Part shown: one piece after another, positions 34,611-36,211 of the stretch
Layout of the letters: the number at the start of each line of letters is the position of its first letter
How positions within the stretch are numbered: position 1 is the stretch's first letter
Assembly: GCA_016930835.1 (NCBI GenBank)
Contig: JAFGGA010000078.1
Span: 1 to 36,211, forward strand
DNA: 36,211 nt
DNA from: Deltaproteobacteria bacterium
Lineage (GTDB): Bacteria; Desulfobacterota; DSM-4660; Desulfatiglandales; HGW-15
Reading direction: 5' to 3'
Position numbers and translations under genes: made by a program
Notes under the pieces: model-generated
What the model was told of the DNA's origin: nothing
What the model saw: the letters and a program-made list of their open reading frames with translations, nothing else
Databases searched by the model: none

Positions 34611-34946
34611 ATGGGTATAAATAGCAAAGCAGCTGCTTTTATGATGGCAAATATCCTTATGATATTTTCATTCGCAGGAGTCCAGGCCCAACCGCTTGGC
34701 ATACCCTCGCAGCAACTCAAACAAGATACCGCTAAAGTCCTCTGTTCAGAAACAGGTCGATATGTATTCGGGCAGATATCCGATTCCAGTACGGATCAAT
34801 TCATGCTCGATACCCTAACGGGTCGCCTGTGGCGTATGACCAAGAGCGGAGAGGTTGGTTTGTATCTCATTAAGGTCCCCTATCGTCACGAAAATGGGAG
34901 CTATGGACCATTGCCGGAAGAAGTGCTCCCACCCAGGCAAAAATAA
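34611..34946 (+). CDS. Small exported protein
   Basis: A 111-residue protein with a signal peptide (hydrophobic residues 8-24, cleavage near V-Q-A-Q). The mature part contains V-L-C-S-E-T-G-R-Y-V-F-G-Q-I-S-D-S, then Q-F-M-L-D-T-L-T-G-R-L-W-R-M, a beta-strand pattern of small periplasmic proteins that display a residue string with a single Cys. Family unknown. GGAGG precedes the ATG. The HgdB-like gene follows after 7 nt. Confidence 0.7.
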   Translation: MGINSKAAAFMMANILMIFSFAGVQAQPLGIPSQQLKQDTAKVLCSETGRYVFGQISDSSTDQFMLDTLTGRLWRMTKSGEVGLYLIKVPYRHENGSYGPLPEEVLPPRQK

Positions 34947-34953
34947 TTCAAAT

Positions 34954-36081
34954 ATGGAAACCAGACTTAGACAATTGATTGAGGCCAATAAAGAGAATAA
35001 TCGGGAAAAGTGGGCCTTGGAATGGAAAAAAGCAGGCAAGAAGGTGATCGGTTTTATGTCCTCTTATGTACCGGAGGAGGTTATATGGGCCGCCGGTATG
35101 CTGCCTTGGCGAATCACCGGAACATGGCAATCCGGTCATATTCCTCATGCCCGAGCATACCGTACCGATAGCAGTTGCGCTTACTGCAATCATGTAATGG
35201 AATCGGTTCTTTCGGGTGAACTGTCCTTTCTTGACGGGATCGTTACCACGGACACGGACCAGGATCTATTGCGGACCATCGAAGTTCTGGAGTATCTTCA
35301 AAAAGCGCCTTTTTTCCATTGCCTGCATATTCCCTTTTTCGAGTCCGAGCGGACCCTCCATTTTTTATCCGATGAAATAAGACGAATGATGGCTGGCCTG
35401 GAGTCCATCAGTGGCGAGAAGATCCAGGATGAATCTCTATGGGACGCCATTCATTCCTTTAACCGAATGCGTCATCTTCTTACCGATCTATATGGATTGA
35501 GGAAAAGGGATAACCCTCCGCTGTCAGGCGCCGAGGCCCTTGGGATCACCACCGCCGCCGGAATAATGCCGAAAGATGTTTTTAATGATGAGCTAGAAGC
35601 ACTGCTCCCTTATTTAGAGGAGCGTAAAGCCGATCTTCGCTCCATTCATCCCAGGATTCTGATTGCAAGTGAAAAACTGGATCACCCGGGATACTTGGAG
35701 ATTGTTGAAGAAAGTTGTCTTGTGGTGATGGATGATATGGATACGGGGAGTCGCTATTTTGATCGGAATGTTGATACTGGTTTGAAGGACCCTGCATATG
35801 CCCTTGCAAAGAGAAATCTGGGTCGCCATGGATCCCCTCGTATGGCGGATTGGGATATCCAATTTGATCAGGTTATGAAGTGGATCAAGGAATACCGGGT
35901 CAATGGAGTGATCTCTCTGCCTTTATCATGGTGTTATCCCCAGATCATGCATTTGCCCTTTTTTTCACGTCGGCTAAAAGAGGCGGGCATTCCCCATATA
36001 TCCGTCAACCGTGAATATCAATTGGCGAACGAAGGGCAATTAAGAACTCGAATCGGTGCCTTTATCGAAATGCTCGGATAG
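34954..36081 (+). CDS. 2-Hydroxyacyl-CoA dehydratase subunit-like (HgdB/FldB family)
   Basis: A 375-residue protein of the 2-hydroxyacyl-CoA dehydratase D-component family. It has S-S-Y-V-P-E-E-V-I-W-A-A-G-M-L-P, then Cys75 and Cys78 in S-S-C-A-Y-C, which can ligate a 4Fe-4S cluster, and a third Cys in L-S-W-C-Y-P. Family members act with an activator ATPase or in benzoyl-CoA-reductase-like complexes. No activator or partner subunit is adjacent in the window. A longer frame begins at 34855 inside the preceding gene; the ATG at 34954 is used because it starts the family homology. Confidence 0.88.
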   Translation: METRLRQLIEANKENNREKWALEWKKAGKKVIGFMSSYVPEEVIWAAGMLPWRITGTWQSGHIPHARAYRTDSSCAYCNHVMESVLSGELSFLDGIVTTDTDQDLLRTIEVLEYLQKAPFFHCLHIPFFESERTLHFLSDEIRRMMAGLESISGEKIQDESLWDAIHSFNRMRHLLTDLYGLRKRDNPPLSGAEALGITTAAGIMPKDVFNDELEALLPYLEERKADLRSIHPRILIASEKLDHPGYLEIVEESCLVVMDDMDTGSRYFDRNVDTGLKDPAYALAKRNLGRHGSPRMADWDIQFDQVMKWIKEYRVNGVISLPLSWCYPQIMHLPFFSRRLKEAGIPHISVNREYQLANEGQLRTRIGAFIEMLG

Positions 36082-36091
36082 AAGTAGCATA

Positions 36092-36211
36092 TTAGATTTT
36101 TGAAAAACTTACGCGAACCTATGGATTCCGCGATCAAGTCGCGGAATGACAAACCTAGTTTTTGGTTATGCGACTGTAAATGATCATCCCTGGTTTTTGC
36201 ACGGTCATTCC
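36092..36211. repeat. Inverted-repeat element family B, copy 2 (runs off window)
   Basis: TTAGATTTTTGAAAAACTTA, then CTATGGATTCCGCGATCAAG and TTTTTGGTTA match the element at 25119-25256. It is truncated by the end of the window. It lies 10 nt after the dehydratase stop. Confidence 0.75.

Overview
The window looks like a chromosomal segment from an anaerobic Desulfobacterota (deltaproteobacterial) bacterium, probably a sulfate reducer or relative. The supporting signs are three in-frame UGA (selenocysteine) codons in extracytoplasmic redox genes, a small multihaem cytochrome c, an rnc / radical-SAM / era cluster, a glutamate-mutase-type B12 enzyme set, a 2-hydroxyacyl-CoA dehydratase-like protein, a DUF3795 protein, and many dispersed inverted-repeat elements. 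No 16S rRNA or tRNA was seen, so this is inference.

Layout. (1) 1-6706, + strand: an exported selenoprotein/redox module. It contains the 3' end of a UGSC-type gene, a periplasmic rhodanese, a four-haem cytochrome c, a DUF1573 protein whose conserved Cys-x-Cys reads Sec-Ala-Cys through an in-frame UGA, and two tandem UGSC-family selenoproteins with Sec-Gly-(Val/Ile)-Cys. The second UGSC gene carries three apparent 1-nt deletions. Each UGA is followed by a hairpin whose loop lies about 19-22 nt downstream. (2) 6880-13500, mostly - strand: a decayed metallo-beta-lactamase-fold (MBL) copy, a small secreted protein, a clostripain-like lipoprotein, a PPC-domain lipoprotein flanked by about 260-bp direct repeats, an intact MBL hydrolase, and a transposase remnant. 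(3) 13500-22980, - strand: a conserved hypothetical, three MFS transporters, a flavodoxin, and two divergent glutamate mutase epsilon-like subunits around one B12-binding sigma subunit. Both epsilon-like subunits lack residues that bind glutamate in the characterised enzyme. (4) 23860-29660, + strand: DUF3795, lipocalin, a DsrE remnant, a DUF3108-like protein, an RlmI-type methyltransferase and an NtrC-type regulator, ending at a bidirectional terminator. (5) 29660-32334, - strand: rnc, radical SAM, era. (6) 32470-36080, + strand: a PyrR-like ORF with an internal deletion, a conserved hypothetical, YjbQ, a small exported protein and an HgdB-like dehydratase subunit.

The first module is the most interesting. 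Rhodanese, cytochrome, DUF1573 and UGSC proteins are all predicted to be exported, run in one direction and are closely spaced. They could form a periplasmic thiol/selenol electron-transfer system, but the substrate is unknown. The second candidate is the B12 mutase set, which probably rearranges something other than glutamate. Several genes are degraded (UGSC paralog 2, MBL copy, DsrE, PyrR, transposase) and the gaps are rich in MITE-like elements, so the region appears to be actively rearranging.
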